Shown here piece by piece: positions 5,786 to 5,905 of a stretch of 5,905 bases of DNA; within the stretch, counting starts at the first letter, position 1; the number at the start of each line of letters is the position of its first letter. Source of the DNA: Kiritimatiellales bacterium (GTDB taxonomy: Bacteria; Verrucomicrobiota; Kiritimatiellia; Kiritimatiellales; Pontiellaceae); contig JAUXGY010000132.1 in NCBI GenBank assembly GCA_030621805.1, positions 1-5,905 of the forward strand, given 5' to 3'. The position numbers and the translations under genes are program-made. The notes under the pieces are model-generated. The model ran no database searches and was not told the origin of the DNA. It saw only the letters and a program-made list of their open reading frames with translations.

Positions 5786-5905
5786 TGTACACCGCTGTCG
5801 CCCCTCACTTGACCCCGTGTGCGCACTGGCCGCGCCGCTTCATCGCGTCTCTTCCTGCCAGTGTGTATGCGCTCGCCATCATGGTCAAGAGAGCATTGGT
5901 GACAT
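5786..5905. other. Unassigned sequence at the right edge, possible mobile-element end
   Basis: These 120 nt are not explained by the exonuclease. They begin with TGTACACCGCTGTCGCCCC (plus strand), and a 5'-TG end is a feature of some insertion-sequence ends, which is weak evidence. On the minus strand a frame is open from the edge to TGA 5807-5805 (about 32 residues, ending AMKRRGQCAHGVK). It could be the tail of an element-encoded protein, but I recognise no family. Too little is in the window to name an element. Confidence 0.3.
5804..5893. repeat. Nested imperfect inverted repeat
   Basis: Outer arms are CTCACTTGACC (5804-5814) and GGTCAAGAGAG (5883-5893), matching at 10 of 11 positions when one is reverse-complemented. 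Inner arms are CACTGGC (5824-5830) and GCCAGTG (5857-5863), a perfect 7-bp pair around a 26-nt loop. GTGCGCAC at 5819-5826 is itself a palindrome and competes with the inner stem. This could be a structured RNA or folded DNA site, subterminal repeats of a mobile element, or chance in a GC-rich stretch. Confidence 0.5.

Noticed and set aside
5602..5826. Minus-strand frame of 74 codons beginning at GTG 5826
   Set aside because: It is an out-of-frame reading of the exonuclease remnant, whose own frame shows clear family motifs. Its translation is low-complexity Ser/Pro-rich.
5881..5905. Plus-strand ATG at 5881 reading MVKRALVT to the edge
   Set aside because: Only eight codons are visible, there is no clear ribosome-binding site, and it overlaps an arm of the inverted repeat. 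It is too short to support.

Overview
The window is a run of minus-strand genes, read from right to left, that looks like part of a surface-polysaccharide or glycoconjugate cluster from a Gram-negative-type bacterium. The genes are tightly packed, with gaps or overlaps of -23 to +53 nt. In reading order they are: a broken 3'-5' exonuclease remnant (5447-5785), a GT-B glycosyltransferase (4226-5437), a DegT/StrS-family sugar aminotransferase (3115-4233), a short fragment of a glycosyltransferase C-terminus (2693-3061), an intact GT4-type glycosyltransferase (1528-2691), an FkbM-type methyltransferase (831-1550), and a second SAM-dependent methyltransferase that runs off the left edge (1-827). 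I see no convincing plus-strand gene, tRNA, rRNA or CRISPR array.

The cluster logic is inferred. The aminotransferase would make a nucleotide-activated amino sugar, most likely a 4-amino-4,6-dideoxyhexose. The two glycosyltransferases would build a glycan on a carrier lipid, and the two methyltransferases would methylate sugars or cap the chain. No sugar nucleotidyltransferase, dehydratase, flippase or polymerase is visible, so these would have to lie outside the window.

Two places show rearrangement. (1) A roughly 96-bp stretch of the 4226-5437 glycosyltransferase is repeated at about 85% identity, in the same orientation and frame, inside the fragment at 2693-3061, on the other side of the aminotransferase. 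(2) At the right edge the exonuclease frame keeps only its C-terminal half and contains no start codon. It meets 120 nt of unassigned sequence carrying a nested imperfect inverted repeat, which looks like a mobile-element end or other insertion junction.

The taxon cannot be fixed from this window. GC content is mixed: 36/60 at 5641-5700 but 23/60 at 661-720, which suggests a cassette of mixed origin. Ribosome-binding sites are weak to moderate. Protein style vaguely recalls the PVC group (Verrucomicrobiota/Kiritimatiellota), but this is only an impression. No clearly new system was found. The duplication and the broken right end are the items most worth checking.
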